DNA of 64,000 bases, from assembly GCA_963971305.1 (NCBI GenBank), contig OZ020303.1:43760106-43824105 (forward strand), in the 5' to 3' direction. Made by a program: the position numbers and the translations under genes. Shown here piece by piece: positions 36,601-48,600 of this stretch. The notes under the pieces are model-generated. The model was not told the DNA's origin and did no database searches. It was given only the letters and a program-made list of their open reading frames with translations. How positions within the stretch are numbered: the stretch's first letter is position 1; each line of letters opens with the position of its first letter. This DNA comes from Arcuatula senhousia (lineage: Eukaryota > Mollusca > Bivalvia > Mytilida > Mytilidae).

Positions 36601-39600
36601 TCATGTTTTTGTCCTACAGAATGAAAACTATTGCAGATAGAGATTAGCTGTTGCTTGCTTAAATGTTTAGCTCATTTAGCTCTACGAAAGTCTCCATAGG
36701 ATCGAAGTTGTCAGATAACCCCTTATATGGGTTACGGCCCCTGAAAAATGGCATTTTTTCATGTTTTTGGCCTACAGAATGAAAACTATTGCACATAGAG
36801 ATTAGCTGTTGCTTGCTTAAATGTTCAGCTTATTGAGCTCTACAAAATTCTCCATAGGGTCCAAGTTGTCAGATGACCCCTTATAGGGGTTACAGCCCCT
36901 TAAAGGTGAAAAATAGCCATTTTTCATGTTTTTGTCCTACAGAATGAAAACTATTGCAGATAGAGATTAGGTGTTGCTTGCTTAAATGTTTAGCTCATTT
37001 AGCTCTACGAAAGTCTCCATAGGATCGAAGTTGTCAGATAACCCCTTATAGGGGTTACGGCCCCTGAAAAATGGCATTTTTTCATGTTTTTGGCCTACAG
37101 AATGAAAACTATTGCACATAGAGATTAGCTGTTGCTTGCTTAAATGTTCAGCTCATTGAGCTCTACAAAATTCTCCATAGGGTCGAAGTTGTCAGATGAC
37201 CCCTTATATGGGTTACAGCCCGTTAAAGGTGAAAAATAGCCATTTTTCATGTTTTTGTCCTACAGAATGAAAACTATTGCAGATAGAGATTAGCTGTTGC
37301 TTGCTTAAATGTTTAGCTCATTTAGCTCTACGAAAGTCTCCATAGGATCGAAGTTGTCAGATAACCCCTTATAGGGGTTACGGCCCCTGAAAAAAAAATG
37401 GCATTTTTTCATGTTTTTGGCCTACAGAATGAAAACTATTGCACATAGAGATTAGCTGTTGCTTGCTTAAATGTTCAGCTCATTGAGCTCTACAAAATTC
37501 TCCATAGGGTCGAAGTTGTCAGATGACCCCTTATAGGGGTTACAGCCCCTTATGGGTGAAAAATAGCCATTTTTCATGTTTTTGTCCTACAGAATGAAAA
37601 CTATTGCAGATAGAGATTAGCTGTTGCTTGCTTAAATGTTTAGCTCATTTAGCTCTACGAAAGTCTCCATAGGATCGTAGTTGTCAGATAACCCCTTATA
37701 GGGGTTACGGCCCCTGAAAAATGGCATTTTTTCATGTTTTTGGCCTACAGAATGAAAACTATTGCACATAGAGATTAGCTGTTGCTTGCTTAAATGTTCA
37801 GCTCATTTAGCTCTACAAAATTTTCCATAGAGTCGAAGTTGTCAGATGACTCCTTATAGGGGTTACGGCCCAAAAATAGCAATTTTTCATGTTTTTGGCC
37901 TACAGAATGAAAACTATTGCACATAGAGATTAGCTGTTGCTTGCTTAAATGTTCAGCTCATTTAACTCTACAAAAGTCTCCATAGGGTCGAAGTTGTCAG
38001 ATGACCCCTTATAGGGGTTACAGCCCCTTAAAGGTGAAAAATAGCCATTTTTCATGTTTTTGTCCTACAGAATGAAAACTATTGCAGATAGAGATTAGCT
38101 GTTGCTTGCTTAAATGTTCAGCTCATTTAACTCTACAAAAGTCTCCATAGGGTCGAAGTTGTCAGATGACCCCTTATAGGGGTTACAGCCCCTTAAAGGT
38201 GAAAAATAGCCATTTTTCATGTTTTTGTCCTACAGAATGAAAACTATTGCAGATAGAGATTAGCTGTTGCTTGCTTAAATGTTTAGCTCATTTATCTCTA
38301 CGAAAGTCTCTATAGGATCGAAGTTGTCAGATAACCCCTTATAGGGGTTACGGCCCCTGAAAAATGGCATTTTTTCATGTTTTTGGCCTACAGAATGAAA
38401 ACTATTGCACATAGAGATTAGCTGTTGCTTGCTTAAATGTTCAGCTCATTGAGCTCTACAAAATTCTCCATAGGGTCGAAGTTGTCAGATGACCCCTTAT
38501 AGGGGTTACAGCCCCTTAAAGGTGAAAAATAGCCATTTTTCATGTTTTTGTCCTACAGAATGAAAACTATTGCAGATAGAGATTAGGTGTTGCTTGCTTA
38601 AATGTTTAGCTCATTTAGCTCTACGAAAGTCTCCATAGGATCGAAGTTGTCAGATAACCCCTTATAGGGGTTACGGCCCCTGAAAAATGGCATTTTTTCA
38701 TGTTTTTGTCCTACAGAATGAAAACTATTGCAGATAGAGATTAGCTGTTGCTTGCTTAAATGTTTAGCTCATTTAGCTCTACGAAAGTCTCCATAGGATC
38801 GAAGTTGTCAGATAACCCCTTATAGGGGTTACGGCCCCTGAAAAATGGCATTTTTTCATGTTTTTGGCCTACAGAATGAAAACTATTGCACATAGAGATT
38901 AGCTGTTGCTTGCTTAAATGTTCAGCTCATTTAGCTCTACAAAATTTTCCATAGAGTTGAAGTTGTCAGATGACTCCTTATTGGGGTTACGGCCCAAAAA
39001 AAAGCAATTTTTTATGTTTTTGGCCTACAGAATGAAAACTATTGCAGATAGAGATTAGCTGTTGCTTGCTTAAATGTTCAGCTCATTTAACTCTACAAAA
39101 GTCTCCATAGGGTTGAAGTTGTCAGATGACCCCTTATAGGGGTTACAGCCCCTTAAAGGTGAAAAATAGCCATTTTTCATGTTTTTGTCCTACAGAATGA
39201 AAACTATTGCAGATAGAGATTAGCTGTTGCTTGCTTAAATGTTCAGCTCATTTAACTCTACAAAAGTCTGCATAGGGTCAAAGTTGTCAGATGACCCCTT
39301 ATAGGGGTTACAGCCCCTTAAAGGTGAAAAATAGCCATTTTTCATGTTTTTGTCCTACAGAATGAAAACTATTGCAGATAGAGATTAGCTGTTGCTTGCT
39401 TAAATGTTTAGCTCATTTAGCTCTACGAAAGTCTCCATACGATCGAAGTTGTCAGATAACCCCTTATAGGGGTTACGGCCCCTGAAAAATGGCATTTTTT
39501 CATGTTTTTGGCCTACAGAATGAAAACTATTGCAGATAGAGATTAGCTGTTGCTTGCTTAAATGTTCAGCTCATATAGCTCTACAAAAGTCTCCATAGGG

Positions 39601-42600
39601 TCGAAGTTGTCAGATGACCCCTTATAGGGGTTACAGCCCCTTAAAGGTGAAAAATAGCCATTTTTCATGTTTTTGTCCTACAGAATGAAAACTATTGCAG
39701 ATAGAGATTAGCTGTTGCTTGCTTAAATGTTTAGCTCATTTAGCGATACGAAAATTTCCATAGGATCGAAGTTGTCAGATAACCCCTTATAGGGGTTACG
39801 GCCCCTGAAAAATGGCATTTTTTCATGTTTTTGTCCTACAGAATGAAAACTATTGCACAAAGAGATTAGCTGTTGCTTGCTTAAATGTTTAGCTCATTGA
39901 GCTCTACAAAATTCTCCATAGGGTTGAAGTTGTCAGATGACCCCTTATAGGGGTTACAGCCCCTGAAAAATAGCGATTTTTCATGTTTTTGTCCTACAGA
40001 ATGAAAACTATTGCAGATAGAGATGAGCTGTTGCTTGCTTAAATGTTCAGCTCATTTAGCTCTACAAAATTTTCCATAGAGTCGAAGTTGTCAGATGACT
40101 CCTTATAGGGGTTACGGCCCCTGAAAAATAGCAATTTTTCATGTTTTTGGCCTACAGAATGAAAACTATTGCACATAGAGATTAGCTGTTGCTTGCTTAA
40201 ATGTTCAGCTCATTTAACTCTACAAAAGTCTCCATAGGGTCGAAGTTGTCAGATGACCCCTGATAGGGGTTACAGCCCCTTAAAGGTGAAAAATAGCCAT
40301 TTTTCATGTTTTTGGCCTACAGAATGAAAACTATTGCAGATAGAGATTAGCTGTTGCTTGCTTAAATGTTTAGCTCATTTAGCTCTACGAAAGTCTCCAT
40401 AGGATCGAAGTTGTCAGATAACTCCTTATAGGGGTTATGGCCCCTGAAAAATGGCATTTTTTCATGTTTTTGGCCTACAGAATGAAAACTATTGCACATA
40501 GAGATTAGCTGTTGCTTGCTTAAATGTTCAGCTCATTGAGCTCTACAAAATTCTCCATAGGGTCGAAGTTGTCAGATGACCCCTTATAGGGGTTACGGCC
40601 CCTGAAAAATAGCATTTTTCATGTTTTTGTCCTACAGAATGAAAACTATTGCAGATAGAGATTAGCTGTTGCTTGCTTAAATGTTCAGCTCATTTAGCTC
40701 TACAAAATTCTCCATAGAGTCGAAGTTGTCAGATGACTCCTTATAGGGGTTACGGCCCCTGAAAAATAGTGTTTTTTCATGTTTTTGTCCTACAGAATGA
40801 AACTATTGCAGATAGAGATTAGCTGTTGCTTGCTTAAATGTTCAGCTCATTTAGCTTTACAAAATTCTCCATAGGGTTGAAGTTGTCAGATGACCCCTTA
40901 TAGGGGTTACGGCCCCTGAAAAATAGCCATTTTTCATGTTTTTGGCCTACAGAATGAAAACTATTGCAGATAGAGATTAGCTGTTGCTTGCTTAAATGTT
41001 CAGCTCATTTAGCTCTACAAAAGTCTTCATAGGGTCGAAGTTGTCAGATGACTCCTTATAGGGGTTATAGGTGAAAAATGGTGTTTTTGGCCTATAGAAT
41101 GAAAACTATTGCAGGTAGAGAAAAGAAAAGCTGTTGCTTGCTTAAATGTTCAGCTCATTTAGCTCTACAAAAGTATAGGGTCAACATCAAGACCAGGTGA
41201 GCGATTCAGGCTCCTGGGAGCCTCTTGTTCAAAATTCAACAAACAATGTTTTCAATTTTTTTTTTTTTTCATCAAAATAAATATATGTGTAGCATAAAGT
41301 CATGACATAAAAAGTGGTGGCTATAATTGTACATCCTTGCAGTTTAAAAACATTTTTGATAAAAAAAAACTTCTTTGTTTTATTACAGGAAGCATCAGAT
41401 CTTGTAGAATTTGCATATAATGAATATGCAAATGCCCCACAGAGATTGTCTCTTTTAGAAGATTTTTATGGTCCAAGTTTTATATTGTTTAAGGTATGTA
41501 CATGTACATATTATTTGCTTGAAATTAAAGGAAAATAATTTTGATATCTTTATACACATAAGTAAGTTTGAAAATGGTTTACTGATTTTGTTGATGTTGC
41601 TGAAATCAAGTTAATTTTATCCCTAACATAAAATAGGTAATCCTGGGCACTTGTACCTTTGTTCTTCATGTATTATCTATAAAATTAGGTAAACAACTTA
41701 CAACAAACAAAAAATAAAGTTTTTGTTTGTCTCCCTTTACCCTACTGACCCATTTAAAAGGGACCCACTAAAATAGTTTTAATGAAACTTTCAAAGAACA
41801 ATTGTTTTACACCATAATTTCAATGGTTTGTCAAGGTTACCTTGTGTTAAAAAATGACCTATCCTCCTATACAAAATAGTTATGTAGGGTTGGGTAAAAC
41901 AAAACAATTCTTTAAAGGTGACCTATGAATATAAGACTTAAAAAACAATGTATCATCATATGATTATTTTTCATAGAATAAATTATCTAAATTTTTGTTC
42001 TGAATTTTCTTTTCTAACTACAGACACCTGATATGAGATGCCTGGATCAGATGTTGATGTTACAGCCTGATAAAAAAGACATGATTCTCAGTAACATGAA
42101 GGAAGCATTATTGCCTTTGATAGACAAGTATGTACATGTAGATAGCTGTAGAAGTTGATATATAATACAGTTCTGTTCACTGAAAATTGTGTGGCACTTT
42201 TGCTTATAATTTTTATTAATTACAATTAAAAGTATCTCAGTACATAGGGTTTAATAACACTTCTTAGTAAATTGAGTTGCCTTAGATCATGTAATTTTGA
42301 GTTCAGATATATTTTTTTAAAATAATGTGCTGTAGATATTTAGCTATATAACCATTTTCAAATTGTCTTATGTATGAAAAGTTATGTACTGTTCAGCAAT
42401 AAATCTGTGCTTGGTCACCCTAAATATTGTAAGGTCAAAATGGCACAGAAAATGTTCTGTTAGATAAACTGTAAAGGGGGTTATTTTTGCCGTGGTTTAA
42501 TTTCCACGGGTCACAAAAAGTGCGAAAATATGTGGTTTCATTGTTTTTGGTGGGGTATCAATTTTCGTGGTTTTCGTGGGTGGACTTGACCCACGAAATT

Positions 42601-45600
42601 CGATATAACATGAAAAGGAAATTTAACATTAATCTGTATGATGCAGACGTCAGAACCACGAATTTAAGACTCCACGAAATGATCCTTTTTCATCAAACCA
42701 CGAAAATTGGTACCCACGAAAATAAATGAATCCACAGTACCACCCAAATCATATACAAATGCATTCACAAACCACGAAAATAAAACCTGCATGTACCTTA
42801 TGACTCAAAAACTGTGAAAATTTACCCGGGTGAAAATAACCCGTTATATGGTCATGATGGTATTTCTTGTACATGTACTTTATATTTTTAGATCAATTCT
42901 AGTACATTCCATGGTTCACAGAGTCTTCTTTGAGTTCTTTGTTCATGCATCAGATAAGATGAGATCTGTAAGTACATGTATATCATTATATCTAAAGAAA
43001 AAATGGCAAATACACTTAATTTTGAATAGTGTAGGAGTGTATGTACTGTAATTTAAAATGTACACCCTCGCAATGACATGTAAGAAGGCAAATCAAGCAA
43101 TCAACACAGTATTCATTCTTATATTAATATAAAGATAACAAGCTCAGATGTTAAACATTGATTAACTAAAAATGGTGAAGCCTATTAATAAAAACATGAT
43201 AAATTGGATAGAAAATTAAAACATGTTGAATAAGGCATGACATTGAATAATAGTAAAAAGATTCCAAATTACTGAAGCTTTTTTACAATTATGAGGCATA
43301 TTTTATCCATATGAAACTTAACAGAAGAAAACCCCATTAATTGTAAAGAATGAAGACCAGTTACTATAAAGCCGGGAATTTTGGCTTTATTCGTGAGGGC
43401 TGTTCCATAATTTTACGTGTGGGGGGTCGGGAGGAACTTTATTACATATATGGTGGGTGTTGGGTGTTTGAGAAAGATTTTGTTCAGAAACAATGATAAA
43501 AAATTACTTATTATTAGATGGGTGGTGGGGTACAGAATAAAGTGCCTCCCGCCCCCCCCCCCCCCCCACACATTTAATTCTGAAACAGCCCTGAGGTCCA
43601 AGGAATCACTAAAGTTAAATTTTTATATACTATGTATTGTACACACTCTAGATTCTGTAAATGCAAAAAATTCTGACCACTAAAATTAAACACCTCCCTG
43701 TTTGATACAAATTGCAAAGTTTGCAACTCGCTAAAATTTCCCCCTATAGTTTCATGATAATTACATGTTAGTGTATTTACCTATACCTTTGTCTTTGTTC
43801 TTTATAGGAGATGATTGAAGCTCTGAGAGAATCACTGATGCACATGATTCACACACGAGATGGATCACGAGTTGGCATGTACTGTTTCTGGTATGGAAAT
43901 GCAAAGGTATGACATATTTGATATTGTTTGTATTACATTGAACCACATCCTTAATAGTATTCCGGTACCGAAGGGGTTGCCCAAGGGAAAACAACAACCC
44001 TTAGAAATTACAATTTGAAATGTTTTGATCAGATTCGTTTACCTCTAAACAACTTATAGTGTTCCTGCTTTGTTTGTATTTGTCAGTTTTGAAAGAAAAC
44101 GTACATGTATTAAATTTTTTTTTAAATCACATGACTAAAATTTTGCCAAAAATATAATAATATCTATAAAAAAACACTCAAATAGGCACTGAATGAAATA
44201 ATTCTTATCTGAAGCTAATGTGCATAGTTTATTATACCCCCCACTTCAAAAGTGGGGGGTATATAGTGATAGGGGTGTCCGTCCGTCCTTCCGTCCATCC
44301 GTCCTTCCGTTACGCTTCAGGGTACCCATCTCTTATCTGCAACTCCTCCTAAACCCCTTGATGGATTTTCATGAAACTTACACACAATCTTTGTGACATA
44401 ATGTAGATGTGCACCTACTATTTTAAACTTTGATCAGAATGATTTTTAGGGTTTCCTATACCAAAACATGGACTTAGCCATTGACTACATGGGGGTACCC
44501 ATCTCTTATCCACAACTCCTCCTAAACCACAATCTTTGTGACATAATGTAGATGTGCATCTCCTATTCTAAATTTTATCTGATTAATTTTTTTGGGGGGT
44601 GGGGGTATTTATTTGTGAGCTGCAGCTCACAGTTTTTCTAGTTTTATTTGTATGCTCATTTAGATATGATTTGTAAAAAAGAGTGAAAAGATATTTAAAC
44701 ATGTTTATGCGTTGATCATATTCCATAATGCATGTTCCTTTAAGGAACCACAATTCCATTAAAGCATTAAAGAAAGATTAGAAGGTAGAAGTTTACCGGA
44801 GTAAAGAATATGAACACCTATATAGCCCTTCCTAATTCATATATTTGTTCTTTTTTCCAGGACAGGAAGATAATGATAAAGAGTATGAAGACCCATATCT
44901 TGAAGATCTGCAAGGAGGAGTATGGCCACTGGGTGTTACTGGCTCTGTTTGATTCTGTGGATGATACAAAACTTGTTACAAAAGCCATTATTGATGTAAG
45001 GTTACTGTAGATTATGATGATATATACAATGTAAAATAATTGTAGATTTTTTTTTTTATTTAAGTATCTGATCATTTATTGGCCGTTAACATGATCATCA
45101 ATCTTGAAACGTTTTAATTTTGTAAAATATACACGTATTGTTGATAGTAAACTCTAGAAAAATAAGAAAAAGAAAACTTGGAATAAATTTACCTTTTCAC
45201 AGCCTCTAAGCAAATGAAAAAGAAACTGAATTGCAGTACTTGAAAGGTTGTGAAAGATCTAAATCAAAATTTCAGCAAAGTACCAGGAAATGAATTTTGC
45301 TTCGCCTAACACACATTTCCTTTATTCAAGATTCATCAGAGTAGCTCTAATTTTCAGTTGGAACTTCATACTACTAGATTGTGTGACATGAAAAAGAAAA
45401 AAAGCCATTAGAATCAGAAGTATTCAAACAGATTTCAACCAATGTTAAAAGAAAATTCTTACAATTGAAATAAATACACAAAGAATCCAAGCTGTTGATC
45501 ACTAGCCGATCAAGTCCCGCTTGTAATTTACAAAAACGGGATTTCCCCACCTGTATGTGATTAGGTTTGTCAATTACCTGCTTAAGGTTGGTGGTTTTCT

Positions 45601-48600
45601 CCATGTACTCCAGTTCCCTGCACCATTAAAACTGACTGCCTGGGGTGCATCGAAAAGGGCATAAAATTCAAACACACATACACACTCAAAGATTTCATGT
45701 TTTGATGGTCAAATTATGTTTTTAGAGAGTTAATAGTTTTGATGGTCAAATTATGTTTTTAGGAGATAATAAAGAACTTGCCAGAGATAGGGAAGAACCA
45801 GTATGGAAAGAAGGTGCTGTTTTACCTGCTGTGTCCTCGAGACCCTCACTATTTCCATCCGGATGTTGTCAAAATCTTACAGGAGGCAGATCTAAGTACA
45901 ACAAGGTAAGGCATACATTGACATCTGCTGTGTCCTAAAGACCCTCACTACTTCCATCCTGATGTTGTCAAGATCTTACAGGAGGCAGATCTAAGTACAA
46001 TAAGGTAAGGCATACATTGACACCTGCTGTGTCCTAGAGACCCTCACTACTTCCATCCTGATGTTGTCAAGATCTTACAGGAGGCATATCTAAGTACAAC
46101 AAGGTAAGGCATACATTGACACCTGCTGTGTCCTCAAGACCCTCACTACTTCCATCCTGGCCCTCGTTTTACTAAAGGTCTTAAGTCCTAAGTTTGGTCA
46201 TAACTCTTCAATATTCTATATAATTTACGACTTATCATAGGTCATAAGTTCTTTAGTAAAACAGGGTCCTGATGTGGTAAAGATCTTACAGGAGGCAGAT
46301 CTAAGTACAACCAGGTAAGGCATACATTGACACCTGCTGTGTCCTTGAGACCCTCACTACTTCCATCCTGATGCTGTCAAGATCTTACAGGAGGCAGATC
46401 TAAGTACAACCAGGTAAGGCATACATTGACTTTAGACAGCTAAAATAGAAAATAATGAGATGTGGAATAAGTGTATGCGATACAGCCCACAATCAAGCGA
46501 AAATTCAGAAAAACCACAATGGACAACCGCCAGCAGCCTTCAACAAGGCCATTTGGCACTGCTCACGGTTCTGCAATTGGCCCATGGTCTAAATAAAATG
46601 CATACAATTCAAATCCAGTCCTGAAAGACTCTTCATCACAGAACCTGAACTGGCTTTCATTTCTTCAACAATTTTTGGCTAGATTTCACAGAGTAAAAAG
46701 TCCTAGTGAATCTTGGGCAGCGGGTGGGGAAGAAATTTGCATTACAGTTTTCTCAGCAACTACCCATCACAGCCATTTGATATTTAGTATAAAGCATTGG
46801 GGTGGGGTCCCATATGTGTGGGACAAGGGTCTGGAAATTTTTTGAGGTGATTTCGGTCATTTTTGTCGGACTGTATAGAATATATAAAATATGAACGTTA
46901 CAATTACCCCTCCCCCACCTTTTTTCCTTGGCCTCCCTTGAAATCCACCTTTTAAATCCATAAAGGCAGTGTTTGTTTGTGTATTACATTCCAGACGTTG
47001 AATTTTATATCCAAACCACGTTTTTATTTCAGGTAAACATGGTAAAGGTTCTTTGTATTTAAAAATTTCTAAAATGTTTTCAATATAAACAAAACACGTT
47101 TCATGTAAAAAGTGAAAGTAAGACACCCGGATGTAGATAAATTGGGATCACCCGTTCTGAATCTGTTAACAAAATAAACATATCAAATGTACATAAAGTA
47201 TGAGAAAAGTGACTTTAAATATGAAATTAGTAACAATCATTGTTTGTATTAATATTAAAACAATCTGTACAGTGAATGAATGTTTGCAAAATAAATATTT
47301 TCTCCGCACATGCGTAATCAAACACCATCTTTATCTAAAAATGTAAACAATATTTGGTGTGCACATGTTTTGATAAATACTGAATATAATGAGAAATTTC
47401 TTCTAAATAAACAAAACGGGCTTCTCAGAACAGATTTGATAACATGAGTTGACTCATTTAATTTTAACCATAGGTAAATACAGTGTCCATGGTCAGACAG
47501 GTGAAACCAATTATCTAATTAGCGTAACCCCATGGCTATTCTCACCTGTTTGACACCTGCTGGAGGTGTTAATTATGAGATTAATGACCACAAGACCGGA
47601 TGCTCAGGAAGATAATTAAACAATTATATGACCGATAAGCAAAAAATGCTTACAATAACATTTTAAAATGTCCGATTGGGAGAATTTTTATTCGGTCATT
47701 TTGGACAAAATTTCGGTCATGTCCAGCAAATATGACCGTTTCCAGACCCTTGGTGTGGGATTAGATTTCAGGTCTGTCGCTCACTTTCTTCCTGTTCAAA
47801 CCAGTCATTTTTGACTGACAGATGTTATGTGATATTTAGAGAGAAGAACATGCAAAAAGACACTATGAATTGAAACCATTAAATTGAATACTAGAATTGG
47901 TATTTTTATGCAATTTTTAAACAATATTTGCTTTTTAAAGATCTAATATCTGTGGGTTCATTTATTTTCGTGGGTACCAAATTTTGTGGTTTAATGAAAA
48001 TAGGTAAATTCATGTATACATAAATTCATGGTTCTGAAGTCTGCAGCATACAGATCAATGTTAAATTTCCTTTTCATGGGTCAAAGCCATCCACAAAAAG
48101 CACGAAAATTGATACCCCGTGAAAAATACATTTGTAATAAAGCCACAGTACCTACATTTTAAAAGTGACATCAAATATCTTAGAATATGTTTTTATATCA
48201 TTTCAGTAAGAAGCAGAAATCTATCAGACACAGAGAGTTACTAGAATATGTATCCCCTACATTGTTACAGTTCATCGTAGATAACGCTAAGGAGCTGGTA
48301 TCAGACAATGCAGCATTACTCCTCATTTCAGCAGTTATCACTCATGCTTTGGGTAGGTTTTTATGAAAAACCAATGCTTTCTTGTAAAACAAGGAATTAT
48401 ATAGAAAGGACTTTAATCTCATTAAATTTTATACCTTATGTAAACAAACATGTTGCATCGTGAGATGACACATCATGTAACGGCTTGAAATATTTATTGT
48501 AATAAAAAATTAATACTTACATGATTGAAGTATAATTTTGCATTTTAATTGTAATTAGAATTGTAAATTTTATTAAGTAACAATATTTTGATAAAAATGA

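Noticed and set aside
33757..41225. CRISPR-like regular array
   Set aside because: Monomers are contiguous ~160-base satellite units without unique spacers, in an animal intron.
45753..45938. Alternative plus frame over PUM3 exon 13
   Set aside because: A shifted frame of a real exon; it would be reached only through the duplicated upstream acceptor, so it is discussed as a splicing possibility, not a gene.
46857..47126. Possible transposase in the hAT-like element (89 codons)
   Set aside because: Too short, with no hAT dimerisation motif or zinc-finger pattern; the element is non-autonomous.
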